NCBI GenBank assembly: GCA_900771955.1
Contig: CAAGPW010000261.1
Location: 1 to 16,853 of the forward strand
Reading direction: 5' to 3'
DNA from: Lachnospiraceae bacterium
Lineage (GTDB): Bacteria; Bacillota; Clostridia; Lachnospirales; Lachnospiraceae
Length of the DNA: 16,853 nt
The position numbers were made by a program, and so were the translations under genes. The first letter of the stretch is position 1. Every line of letters begins with the position of its first letter. Below, in pieces: positions 6,349 through 14,689 of the stretch. Below the pieces are notes generated by a model. That model saw nothing but the letters and a program-made list of their open reading frames with translations, did not search any database and was not told the origin of the DNA.

Positions 6349-9207
6349 TTAATCACCAAAACCGTTTGCGGTATCGCTCACGGCCATTGCCTGACCATTT
6401 AATAATGTTTGTTCGTCCGCCACATGGAAGTAGTACGCAAGCACCTTTGCAGACAGATCCGCTGCATTGCTTGAAGTATAACCATATGCGATCCTTGTTG
6501 CAACGGACACCTGCGGATCTTCATACGGTGCATAGCCGACGAACAGGGCATGGTTTGGTCTGGTAAGTATCTGCTGGGCGGTACCGGTCTTTCCGGCTAC
6601 CGCAATCGGCATTCCGTCAAATTCCTTATGACTTTCCACCACCATGCGCATACCGGAATGAATGGCATCCCAGGTGGACTGGCTAATACCGTCCATCTGA
6701 TTTTTTACTGTCGGCTGGTATGACTCAATCAGATTCCCATCTGAATCCGTCACTTTGCTTAATAAAGTATAATTATATACCGTTCCGGAATTTGCCACAG
6801 CAGTCACATACCGGGCCAGCTCCGTTGTGGTATAGTTGTTATCACTCTGTCCGATTGCCGCAAGGATCGGAACCTTGGTTGCGATCTGCGGTTTATTCTC
6901 CGGAATCTCAATGCCGGTCGTGTCACCGAGTCCGTACATCTCTGCATATTTTTGAATTGCCGAAATACCCTTCGACTCATTATAGGTATCACCGCTGCTG
7001 CTCAACCGATATCCCACCTCGTAGAAGAAATAGTTACAGGAGTCCCGGATTGCCTCTGATACGTTAATAAGGCCGTGATTGCTTGGATATACCCAGCACT
7101 TCGGGCTTGGCGTAACCTTGGTAAACTGTCCTTCATCCAGGATCTGTTCGGTTGGTGAAGACAAAACTCCTTCCGTCAGGCCTGCCGTCGCCGTCACCAT
7201 CTTAAACGTGGAACCCGGTGCAGTTCTCTGCTGTGTCGCATTATTATAAAGCGGCAGGGAAAGATCTTCGTTCAGTGCTGCATAATATGCAGAATCCACA
7301 GTATTGGCAAGCCGGTTATTGTCATAGCCCGGATACGTCACGCAAGCCAGAAGGTCGCCGGTTTTTGTGTCCGTGATAACACAGGAGCCGGTGCATGGAT
7401 CCAGTGCGAGCTGCGCCGGTGTGATCTCAAGATCCTGAATCTTGCTTCGCAGGAAATCAAACGCACTGACATTTCCTCTTGAAAGTGCCGCCACCTGTCC
7501 CTCATCATAAGAAAGTATTCCCTGATCATAGAGGATCAGACAAAGCTGTGTGCCGCTGACCGCATCATCATGTATCATATATTTATAGATCTTTTTTGAA
7601 AAGCCACGATCTGTTTTCAAAGTTTCCTGAATATAGCTGACCAGTGCATCATATATTTCAGAAGAATCGGAATACTTCTCATCAACTGCAAATTTCGTAA
7701 TATCGATCCAGTTGCTTTCAATCGCATGATACAGGTAATCTTTCAGGCTGATCGTATTATTTTTCCATGCGGTATAAATTTCATCGCCAGTATCAATGTT
7801 GTCTGAAACCAGGACTGCATTTGTGGAAAGCATGGTTACAATGTAGCTTAAATATGCCTGTGTCTCCTCGTCCAGATCTTTGTATGCGGCCGGTTTGTCT
7901 GATGCAAGCTGTGCCTGAACCGCTGAAAGCACCTGATCCTGTCTGGTGAGGAATTTCTGATACACCGTTTTTTCAGTCGAAGTCGCATTGTCTTCCGCAA
8001 ATGCGTCAATATTGATGACATTATTGTTGATCAATGCAAAGTATACATCATAAATTGGTATTTTTATGTCGGAAGCTGTACTGTTTTCCGAAGCAACATA
8101 ATCTTTTGCGTTAATGATCTTGGAATAGACGATTCCTGCGATCTCCTGCTCTAAAAGATCATATACCGCTTCCTGCAGATTTTTGTCAATAGAGAGGTAC
8201 ACATCATGTCCTGCAGTCGGGCTGACTGTGTCCGTAGTCTCCACAACTTTACCGAGATTGTCTACATAGACCGTTTCATAGCCTTTTGTTCCCTGAAGCT
8301 GCAGATCCATAACCTGCTCAATCCCGGATTTTCCAACCACATCCGTTTTTGTATAATTGTCACTTTCTTCCGAAAGACTGTTATATTCTTCTTCGGAAAT
8401 CTTACCGGTATATCCGATGATGTGGGAAAAATATTCACTGTCCACATATTTGCGCACCGTATCTTCCGCAATCTCCATTCCCTGCAGACTGGTTGAATTT
8501 TCGCTCACATATGCAACTGTTTCATCACTCACATCTGTTGCGATAGTTGTTGCAATATATTTCTGGTAACTGTTTTCGGACATGGCATAGCGAATGACCA
8601 GAATCCGGTACAGATCCGTTTGTGCATAAGTATCCTCTGACAGATCAAACCCTTTTTCCCTGCAAAGGTAGGCAACGACCTGATCCGGTGTTGCCTCCGC
8701 CTCGTTATAGCCCAGTTTTTTGTTGTATTTAAGTTCACTCGTCTTATTGTGTCCGTAGACATCTGCCAGAAAACGAAGCAGCGTCTTTCCCTCCACCGTA
8801 AAGGAATAGGTTCCGTCATCATTCAACGCAATGTCAAAGTCATTCTGGATCAGATCACTGTTCTTATCTAGCACTTTTAAAACCGATGCAATTTCTTCAT
8901 TGATCGATCGGTTTTTTTCCTTTAAAGAATCATAACTCCCGTTATCTTCAATTGTTACCGAGTATGCAAGCTCGTTATATGCCAGAAGTTCTCCGTTTCG
9001 ATCATAGATGTTTCCCCTCGTACTCGGAAGAACTTTTTCTCTTTTGATTTTCAGCGTATAGTTCTGCTGATATTCCTCTCCGTTTATGATCTGCAGTGAG
9101 AACAGGCGTTCAAGCAAAATGACAGACAGCAGGATCATAACTGCCGCAAGAACGAAAAGTCTCGACTTGAAGAAATTTTTCAAAAATTCTTTCAGATTCT
9201 CAAACAA
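6349..9207 (-). CDS. mrdA: Class B penicillin-binding protein 2 (elongation transpeptidase) with a large insertion
   Basis: The crosslinking partner of RodA in side-wall synthesis. Numbering from the TTG at 9207 (952 residues), there is one membrane helix at about 17-36, a dimerisation/pedestal region with STRGNIYDRNGELLA (about 62-76), and a transpeptidase domain. The domain has STFK (666-669), SCN (723-725) and KTGTAQ (873-878). Most PBP2 proteins are about 600-700 residues; the excess is a segment of roughly 230-240 residues (about 356-592) between LQEAVYDLLEQEI and LALDPCTGSCVITDTKTGDLLA, where E. coli has only a short link. A GTG at 9219 also fits the frame, but AAGGAG (9219-9224) touches it, too close to serve it; for TTG 9207 the gap is 11 bases. 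It overlaps or abuts the mreD end depending on start, so coupling is likely. Confidence 0.92.
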   Translation of the reverse strand: MFENLKEFLKNFFKSRLFVLAAVMILLSVILLERLFSLQIINGEEYQQNYTLKIKREKVLPSTRGNIYDRNGELLAYNELAYSVTIEDNGSYDSLKEKNRSINEEIASVLKVLDKNSDLIQNDFDIALNDDGTYSFTVEGKTLLRFLADVYGHNKTSELKYNKKLGYNEAEATPDQVVAYLCREKGFDLSEDTYAQTDLYRILVIRYAMSENSYQKYIATTIATDVSDETVAYVSENSTSLQGMEIAEDTVRKYVDSEYFSHIIGYTGKISEEEYNSLSEESDNYTKTDVVGKSGIEQVMDLQLQGTKGYETVYVDNLGKVVETTDTVSPTAGHDVYLSIDKNLQEAVYDLLEQEIAGIVYSKIINAKDYVASENSTASDIKIPIYDVYFALINNNVINIDAFAEDNATSTEKTVYQKFLTRQDQVLSAVQAQLASDKPAAYKDLDEETQAYLSYIVTMLSTNAVLVSDNIDTGDEIYTAWKNNTISLKDYLYHAIESNWIDITKFAVDEKYSDSSEIYDALVSYIQETLKTDRGFSKKIYKYMIHDDAVSGTQLCLILYDQGILSYDEGQVAALSRGNVSAFDFLRSKIQDLEITPAQLALDPCTGSCVITDTKTGDLLACVTYPGYDNNRLANTVDSAYYAALNEDLSLPLYNNATQQRTAPGSTFKMVTATAGLTEGVLSSPTEQILDEGQFTKVTPSPKCWVYPSNHGLINVSEAIRDSCNYFFYEVGYRLSSSGDTYNESKGISAIQKYAEMYGLGDTTGIEIPENKPQIATKVPILAAIGQSDNNYTTTELARYVTAVANSGTVYNYTLLSKVTDSDGNLIESYQPTVKNQMDGISQSTWDAIHSGMRMVVESHKEFDGMPIAVAGKTGTAQQILTRPNHALFVGYAPYEDPQVSVATRIAYGYTSSNAADLSAKVLAYYFHVADEQTLLNGQAMAVSDTANGFGD

Positions 9208-9718
9208 ACTTTGCCTCACTCCTTTTTTCAGATTTTTCCAGCCACTGATTGATCTTTAAGATGACCATATACAATACGATCGTGACAAGAAGCGTATAAA
9301 CAAGTTCCGGCACCATCAGATGCAGGAAGTAATATCCGAAATCAAACTGCTTCCGGAACAGAAACCGGAAAAAATAAATACAAAGATTACATGCCAGATC
9401 ACTTCCCGATATCAAAAGCATCGGCAGCTTGATATCTTCCGGGAAAAATATGGAACGGAAAAATCCATTCACATATCCCACATACATATAAAGCAGCGCA
9501 TAAAAGCCAAGAACATCTCCAAAAAACAGATCGATCAGAAGCCCGGAAAAAAAGCCGATAAAAAGCCCCTCCTTCTTTCCGCGCATAAACCCGAAAGAGG
9601 AAACTGCCACGATCAGCAGATTCGGCGATATGGACGCAAATGAAAGCGCCTTAAAGACCGTTGTCTGCAATAAAAAGCAAATCATAATGATTACTGTCAC
9701 AACTACCTTACGTTTCAT
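9200..9718 (-). CDS. mreD: MreD, rod-shape membrane protein
   Basis: A multi-pass membrane protein linking MreB and MreC to wall synthesis. The 172 residues are almost wholly hydrophobic, with about five or six membrane segments. Recognisable family parts are the N-terminal VVVTVIIMICFLLQTTVF, PNLLIVAVSSFGFMRGKKEGLFIGFFSGLLIDLFFGDVLGFYAL-type central region (about 32-75) and a charged C-terminal tail (LEKSEKRSEAKFV). Sequence conservation in this family is low, so the position between mreC and PBP2 is the strongest support. AAGAGG lies about 7 bases before the ATG, and the gap from mreC is 25 bases. Its stop (9200) lies inside the PBP2 reading frame. Confidence 0.9.
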   Translation of the reverse strand: MKRKVVVTVIIMICFLLQTTVFKALSFASISPNLLIVAVSSFGFMRGKKEGLFIGFFSGLLIDLFFGDVLGFYALLYMYVGYVNGFFRSIFFPEDIKLPMLLISGSDLACNLCIYFFRFLFRKQFDFGYYFLHLMVPELVYTLLVTIVLYMVILKINQWLEKSEKRSEAKFV

Positions 9719-9743
9719 AAATTACCTCTTGCCATAACTTCTT

Positions 9744-10625
9744 TTACTGACCGGAAAGTTCTCCCGAGACATCTTCCTTTTTATCCAGGATCACCAGAAC
9801 TTCCTGAATGTGTTCAAAATCAACGACAGGAGTAATGGTTCCTGATTTCGTGAGATTATTGGAATCCACCGAGACATCCTTGATATATCCGATCAGAATT
9901 CCCTGTAAATATTTGTCACTGATATAAGAAGTGACGATCTGGTCTCCCACCTGCACCTGATCATCGGTATCCTTCAGATCACTTAATTCAATTTCCTGGT
10001 TTTCATTCATCATCTGGAGATTCCCGCGGATAATACAGTTATCCGAGGTTGAAAGATCCATTCCACTGACACTGCTCGTATCATCAATAATAGATTTTAC
10101 CTTTGCATAATTTGGCGCAACTTCAGTCACAATACCGACCAGCCCGCTTCCGGCGATCACGTTCATGTCCTTTTCGATGCCATCTTTTGAGCCTTTGTCA
10201 ATGATAAAGGTATTGAACCAGTTTCCGGAGTCTTTGCCGATCACATTTGCAGCAACTTTTTTATAGCCCGGATATTTGTCATCCAGCTCAAGCAGCGCCC
10301 GGTAATTATCCAGATCGTACTGTTCCAGCTTGATCGTATTTAATTCTGCTGTCAGTTCATCGACCTGCGCCTGCAGTTCTTCATTTTTCTGCATGACGTC
10401 ATTCAGATTTTTCAGATTGTCTGCCTTTTCCGACATCCACCCGCCGACCGCATTGATTCCCTTCTGCATCGGTACAAACACATATCCGGCAACCGCATTC
10501 AGCGGACCGCCGGACAGATTAAATGTAAAACTAAGGAACATAACGGTGACGCACAGTACGGTCATGCCAAGCAGAATATATTTTGTCGGTAATGTAAATT
10601 GTGGTTTGCGTTTTATGCGTCTCAT
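9744..10625 (-). CDS. mreC: MreC, rod-shape scaffold protein
   Basis: A bitopic membrane protein that sits outside the membrane and activates PBP2-RodA. The 293 residues show a basic cytoplasmic start (MRRIKRKPQFTLPTKY) and one membrane helix at about 16-36. A coiled coil follows at about 66-110 (NLNDVMQKNEELQAQVDELTAELNTI region). The rest is a beta-rich domain (about 115-280) with the conserved VAANVIGKDSGNWFNTFIIDKG (about 123-144) and GLVGIVTEVAPNYAKVKSI (about 160-178). AGAGG lies about 6 bases before the ATG, and the gap from mreB is 12 bases. Length and domain order fit the family. Confidence 0.94.
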   Translation of the reverse strand: MRRIKRKPQFTLPTKYILLGMTVLCVTVMFLSFTFNLSGGPLNAVAGYVFVPMQKGINAVGGWMSEKADNLKNLNDVMQKNEELQAQVDELTAELNTIKLEQYDLDNYRALLELDDKYPGYKKVAANVIGKDSGNWFNTFIIDKGSKDGIEKDMNVIAGSGLVGIVTEVAPNYAKVKSIIDDTSSVSGMDLSTSDNCIIRGNLQMMNENQEIELSDLKDTDDQVQVGDQIVTSYISDKYLQGILIGYIKDVSVDSNNLTKSGTITPVVDFEHIQEVLVILDKKEDVSGELSGQ

Positions 10626-10637
10626 GTTTTACCTCTA

Positions 10638-11654
10638 TTATTTATAGTTCTTGGTTTTTAAACTAAATGCGAGATGCTTGTACTTTTCATCGGAAACAAT
10701 CTTTACAAGCCCTCTTACCACACTCTCTTCCGGTTCATCACAGCGGTTCACACGGATATTGGTGATCTGGGTGAACAGATCGTCCAGCTGGCTGATCTGG
10801 GAAGCACCTCCGGTAATATAAATACCGGAATGGATAATGTCTTTTGCAAGTTCCGGCGGAGTTTTTTCCAGAATCATTTTTATGGAATTGCAGATGGAAC
10901 TCAAGTTGTCCTTGATTGCTTCATATACGATCTGCGCTGAGATCTCCATCTCGATCGGAAGCCCGCTCACGACATCCCTTCCGACGATGACCATCGTATC
11001 ATTGCTTCCGGCAACACCGGCACCAAGTTCTTCTTTCAGCTGCTTTGCTGTTTTCTGGCCGATGACCAGATTGAAATTCTTTTTAATGTAGCTGATGATG
11101 GATTCATCAAGACGGTTTCCGCCAAAATGCAAAAGATCACTGAGTACCAGTCCGCCAAGGGAGATCACGGAAATTTCTGTTGTATCTGCCCCGATATCAA
11201 CGACCATAATACCAGTCGGCTCGTTGACATCCAGACCGAGTCCCACTGCATCCGCGATCGGCTTTTCACACAGCAGTACATTCTTCGGTTTCATTTTGCT
11301 CTTAAAGAACATATCAAAGAAGGCTTTCTTCTCAACCTCGGTAATATCTGTCGGTACTGCAACAATATATTCCGCACCATGCGTTTTTCCCTTTGCATTT
11401 TTCTCAATAAATTCAAAGATCATGGTCTGCATGTTGTTGAAATCCGCAATCACACCGTTTACGATCGGGAATGTGACATTGATGGATTCCGGTGCCTTCT
11501 CATACATGGCATATGCCGCATCTCCGTAAGCATACATCTGGTTTTTATTGATGATCGCGATGGTATTTTTTTCATTTAAGACTTTTCCGGTCGCCTTGCA
11601 GTATACCTTTAAATTGCAGGTTCCCAAATCAATTCCATAAACATTGTTATTCAT
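10638..11654 (-). CDS. mreB: MreB-family actin-like protein, divergent
   Basis: An actin-like ATPase forming short filaments under the membrane that steer wall synthesis. The 338 residues fit the family. Phosphate-1 is VYGIDLGTCNLKVY (5-18), interdomain contacts include PIVNGVIADF (63-72), EKPIADAVGLGL (130-141) matches EEPMAAAIGAGL, and the adenosine motif is YITGGASQ (279-286). Phosphate-2 reads VVDIGADTTEISVIS (151-165), where typical MreB has DIGGGTTE/D, and many other positions differ, so it is a divergent MreB or Mbl-like copy. The start is ATG 11654, with AAGGGAG about 11 bases upstream; a longer frame to 11864 only overlaps radC and adds residues unlike the family. Its lead place before mreC and mreD supports the role. 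Confidence 0.88.
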   Translation of the reverse strand: MNNNVYGIDLGTCNLKVYCKATGKVLNEKNTIAIINKNQMYAYGDAAYAMYEKAPESINVTFPIVNGVIADFNNMQTMIFEFIEKNAKGKTHGAEYIVAVPTDITEVEKKAFFDMFFKSKMKPKNVLLCEKPIADAVGLGLDVNEPTGIMVVDIGADTTEISVISLGGLVLSDLLHFGGNRLDESIISYIKKNFNLVIGQKTAKQLKEELGAGVAGSNDTMVIVGRDVVSGLPIEMEISAQIVYEAIKDNLSSICNSIKMILEKTPPELAKDIIHSGIYITGGASQISQLDDLFTQITNIRVNRCDEPEESVVRGLVKIVSDEKYKHLAFSLKTKNYK

Positions 11655-11670
11655 AATAATTCTGCTCCCT

Positions 11671-12369
11671 TCAGACTTGTCTGATAAGTCCTTCCTCTCT
11701 AAAGCTGTAATATCTGTTATCACCAATGATAATGTGATCGGATAAACGGATTCCGAGCAGCGTTCCGCACAGGCGGACACGTTCTGTAACCTCCTCATCC
11801 TGCTTGCTTGGCAACGGCGAGCCGCTCGGATGATTGTGCAACAGAATGATCTGTACTGCCCCATGCTTTAAGGCGGCAAGAAAAACCTCCCGTGGCGAAA
11901 TGAGGGAGGCATTCACCGTTCCTATGGATAATACCTCATCCCCGATCAGGGCACACTTGGCATCAAACATACAGATTAACAGTTTTTCCTTTGGCTCATG
12001 CCGCAGCTGTTCCATATAATAATCGGCCACGGATGCAGCATCGGTAAGCTTTATTCGATTCTGTCTGTCTGTTTTTGCCAGACGTTTGGACAGCTCAGCC
12101 ATGCATTTTAGCTGAACAGCCTTCACGTTCCCGATTCCCGGGATCTCCATCAGCTCCTGCCTGTTCATCCGGTACAGATTCAAGATACCGCCTTTTTCGT
12201 AATTTAAGATCTCCCGGGCAAGTGTCACAGAAGAAGTCCCCTTCGTGCCGGTGCGCAGAAGAACAGCGATCAGTTCTGCGTCTGACAGAACCTCTGCCCC
12301 GTATCTGCTGCATTTCTCATAAGGCTTCTCGGTTTCCGGTAAATTTTTCATCATTGTGTCTGGATACAT
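11671..12369 (-). CDS. radC: RadC / JAB-domain protein
   Basis: A 232-residue RadC-family protein. An N-terminal helical part contains a helix-hairpin-helix DNA-binding motif (about 73-92, IPGIGNVKAVQL), and the C-terminal half is a JAB/MPN domain. The metal-binding JAMM motif is HNHPSGSPLPSKQD (178-191), with His178, His180, Ser188 and Asp191 all kept. RadC was once tied to DNA repair, but that link was later questioned, and the true substrate is not settled. AAAGGA lies about 5 bases before ATG 12369. The gap to mreB is 16 bases. A radC-mreB junction is common in Firmicutes. Confidence 0.93.
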   Translation of the reverse strand: MYPDTMMKNLPETEKPYEKCSRYGAEVLSDAELIAVLLRTGTKGTSSVTLAREILNYEKGGILNLYRMNRQELMEIPGIGNVKAVQLKCMAELSKRLAKTDRQNRIKLTDAASVADYYMEQLRHEPKEKLLICMFDAKCALIGDEVLSIGTVNASLISPREVFLAALKHGAVQIILLHNHPSGSPLPSKQDEEVTERVRLCGTLLGIRLSDHIIIGDNRYYSFREEGLIRQV

Positions 12370-12416
12370 AATGTCCTTTCTGCTCTCTCTTTGGCATGAA
12401 AGGCATATTTATAATA

Positions 12417-13718
12417 TTAACACAACAAATCTTTATTAACAAGATTCTGTTCATAAAGTTTTTGTAAAGACATCAAAATACCAAGTTTTGCATGATACCA
12501 GGTGAGTCCACCCTGAAAATATACTGCATACGGCGGTTTGAGCGGTCCATCCGCGCTCAGTTCAATGGAAGATCCCTGCACAAAAGCGCCCGCAGCCATG
12601 ATCACTTTGCTGTCATAGCCAGGCATATCCCACGGTTCTGGTGTAACATAGCTGTCCACCGGTGCTGCTGCCTGGATGCCCTCGCAGAATGCGATCAGTC
12701 CTTCCGGAGAATTTAATGTGACTGCCTGTATGATGTCATGTCGGCTTTCAGTTCCGTTCGGGATAACCGGAAAGCCCAGGCGCTCATAAATATTCGCGGC
12801 AAAAATTGCCCCTTTCAGTGCGCCGCCAACGACCGTCGGTGCCTGGAAAAATCCCTGATAGAAGGACTGGATCACGCCAAGCGATGCGCCGACCTCTTTT
12901 CCGAGTCCCGGTGAAGTCAGGCGATATGCCGCGTTCTCCACGCACTCTTTTTTCCCGACAATATAGCCGCCGATCGGTGCCAGCCCGCCGCCCGGATTTT
13001 TGATCAGGGAGCCGACCATCATATCCGCGCCAACTTCAAGCGGCTCTTTTTCCTCAACGAATTCTCCGTAACAGTTATCCACCATACAGATCACCTCCGG
13101 CTTAATGCCTTTGATAAAGGCGATCAGTTCTCCGATCCTTGCAACCGAGAGTGTCGGTCTGGTCTGATAGCCTTTGGAACGCTGAATCGTCACAAGCCTT
13201 GTCTTTTCATTTAGCGCAGCTTTGATCCCTTCATAGTCAAAACCGCCGTCAGGAAGCAGATCTACCTGTTTGTAGGTGACTCCATATTCCGCAAGTGATC
13301 CCCTGGACGGGCGGATACCGATCACTTCTTCTAAGGTGTCATACGGTTTTCCAACCGGAGAAAGCAGTTCGTCGCCCGGTCTTAAATTGGACATAAGCGC
13401 AAGTGCAAGCGCATGTGTTCCGCAGGTGATCTGCGGACGTACCAATGCGTCTTCTCCGTGAAAGCAGTCCGCATAGACCTGCTCTAACGTATCCCGGCCA
13501 AGATCACTGTACCCGTAACCGGTCGACATATTAAAGCATTCCGCACTCACTCTGTTTTTCTGCATGGCACGGATCACTTTCATCTGATTGTATTCCACTG
13601 TGGCATCGATCGCATCGAAGCGCTCTTTCAAAGAATCCTCGATCTTCTTTCCGAAGGCATAGACTTCCTTTGAAATTCCAAGTGATTCATACTGTTTTTC
13701 CAATAACTGTTCGTTCAT
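12417..13718 (-). CDS. Methionine gamma-lyase-family PLP protein ('aluminium resistance protein')
   Basis: A fold-type I PLP enzyme of the Met_gamma_lyase (PF06838) group, 433 residues. PLP would bind Lys240 in MVGSLIKNPGGGLAPIGGY (234-252), with Asp214 in VICMVDNCYGEF (209-220) facing the ring nitrogen. ITCGTHALALALM (97-109) holds the cofactor phosphate region and PGDELLSP (114-121) follows. The name implies carbon-sulfur lyase action on methionine or related amino acids. The real substrate is not known, and the old 'aluminium resistance' label comes from a phenotype rather than a reaction. AGAGGG lies about 6 bases before the ATG, and the gap from miaA is 10 bases. Placement beside miaA is conserved in Firmicutes (from memory). 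Confidence 0.9.
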   Translation of the reverse strand: MNEQLLEKQYESLGISKEVYAFGKKIEDSLKERFDAIDATVEYNQMKVIRAMQKNRVSAECFNMSTGYGYSDLGRDTLEQVYADCFHGEDALVRPQITCGTHALALALMSNLRPGDELLSPVGKPYDTLEEVIGIRPSRGSLAEYGVTYKQVDLLPDGGFDYEGIKAALNEKTRLVTIQRSKGYQTRPTLSVARIGELIAFIKGIKPEVICMVDNCYGEFVEEKEPLEVGADMMVGSLIKNPGGGLAPIGGYIVGKKECVENAAYRLTSPGLGKEVGASLGVIQSFYQGFFQAPTVVGGALKGAIFAANIYERLGFPVIPNGTESRHDIIQAVTLNSPEGLIAFCEGIQAAAPVDSYVTPEPWDMPGYDSKVIMAAGAFVQGSSIELSADGPLKPPYAVYFQGGLTWYHAKLGILMSLQKLYEQNLVNKDLLC

Positions 13719-13728
13719 TTTATCCCTC

Positions 13729-14676
13729 TTAACTAATAATTTGTTTTTCCTGTAAGATCTGTTTCATATATGTTAAGATCTTTTGATCATCATAAGCAAA
13801 ATCCGGTTTGTTGAGCCATATGACATCCGGTTCCCGTTTGAACCAGGTAAGCTGTCTTTTGGCAAAATGTCTGGTATCCCGTTTTAAAATGTAAACAGCT
13901 TCTTCATAGGAGATCTCTCCATCCAGATAACTCAGGATCTCCTTATAACCGAGCCCCTGCATGGAAACCAGTTCTTTTCCGTAGCCCATTTCTTTCAAAT
14001 GCGCGACTTCATCTACCAGCCCCCGCTCTAACATGATATCAACGCGCCTTTCGATTTTTTCGTAAATTTTCGCCCGGTCATCATTTAAAACAAAATATGC
14101 GAAATTATATGGTGACTGCTTTTGTCGTTCTTTCTCATTATGCTCGGAGATCCTCTCTCCGGACAGATGGTAATATTCCAGTGCACGGATAACACGTTTT
14201 TTGTTATTCGCATGTATTTTCTGCGCTGCTTTTTCGTCCACCTGTTTTAACATGTCATGTAAAAAAGCGCATCCTTTTTGCTCCGCCAGTCTTTCAAGCT
14301 CCCGGCGGTACACTTCATCGCATTCCTGCTCGGAAAAATCAATGTCTTTTAATATTGCCTGGATATAAAAGCCGGTTCCTCCGACCAAGATCGGGATCTG
14401 GCCTTTTTTATAGATCTCTTCGATATACTTTTTCGCATAAGTCTGGAATTTTACCACATGAAATTCTTCATCGGGCAGGAATTCATCCACCAGATAATGA
14501 TCAATCCCCTGCATTTCTTCTCTGATGATCTTTGCCGAGCCGATATCCATATAGCGGTATACCTGAATGGAATCCGCAGAGATTACGGCGCCGCCGATCT
14601 CTTTTGCCAGTTCAATGGACAATTCGCTTTTTCCGACTGCCGTAGGACCGGCAAGTACAATCAATGGTCGTTTCAT
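13729..14676 (-). CDS. miaA: MiaA, tRNA dimethylallyltransferase
   Basis: Transfers the dimethylallyl group from DMAPP to N6 of A37 in tRNAs that read codons starting with U. The 315-residue length fits. The P-loop is GPTAVGKS (10-17), followed by ISADSIQVYRYMDIGSAK (32-49) with the likely catalytic Asp35. ILVGGTGFYIQA (96-107), KKRVIRALE (159-167) and DTRHFAKRQLTWFKRE (267-282) are the other family marks. AGGAAAAG lies upstream of the ATG in the 13-base gap after mutL; together with mutS and mutL this is a common Firmicutes mutSL-miaA order. The methionine gamma-lyase-family gene follows 10 bases after the stop. Confidence 0.95.
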   Translation of the reverse strand: MKRPLIVLAGPTAVGKSELSIELAKEIGGAVISADSIQVYRYMDIGSAKIIREEMQGIDHYLVDEFLPDEEFHVVKFQTYAKKYIEEIYKKGQIPILVGGTGFYIQAILKDIDFSEQECDEVYRRELERLAEQKGCAFLHDMLKQVDEKAAQKIHANNKKRVIRALEYYHLSGERISEHNEKERQKQSPYNFAYFVLNDDRAKIYEKIERRVDIMLERGLVDEVAHLKEMGYGKELVSMQGLGYKEILSYLDGEISYEEAVYILKRDTRHFAKRQLTWFKREPDVIWLNKPDFAYDDQKILTYMKQILQEKQIIS

Positions 14677-14689
14677 TCTCTATCTTTTC

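Noticed and set aside
11655..11864. Seventy-residue N-terminal extension of mreB
   Set aside because: It overlaps the radC end in another frame, has no family similarity, and a good ribosome binding site sits before ATG 11654.
12375..12403. CCTTTC and GAAAGG inverted arms just upstream of radC, one arm covering its ribosome binding site
   Set aside because: Only six base pairs with a 17-base loop; likely chance in a pyrimidine/purine-rich spacer.
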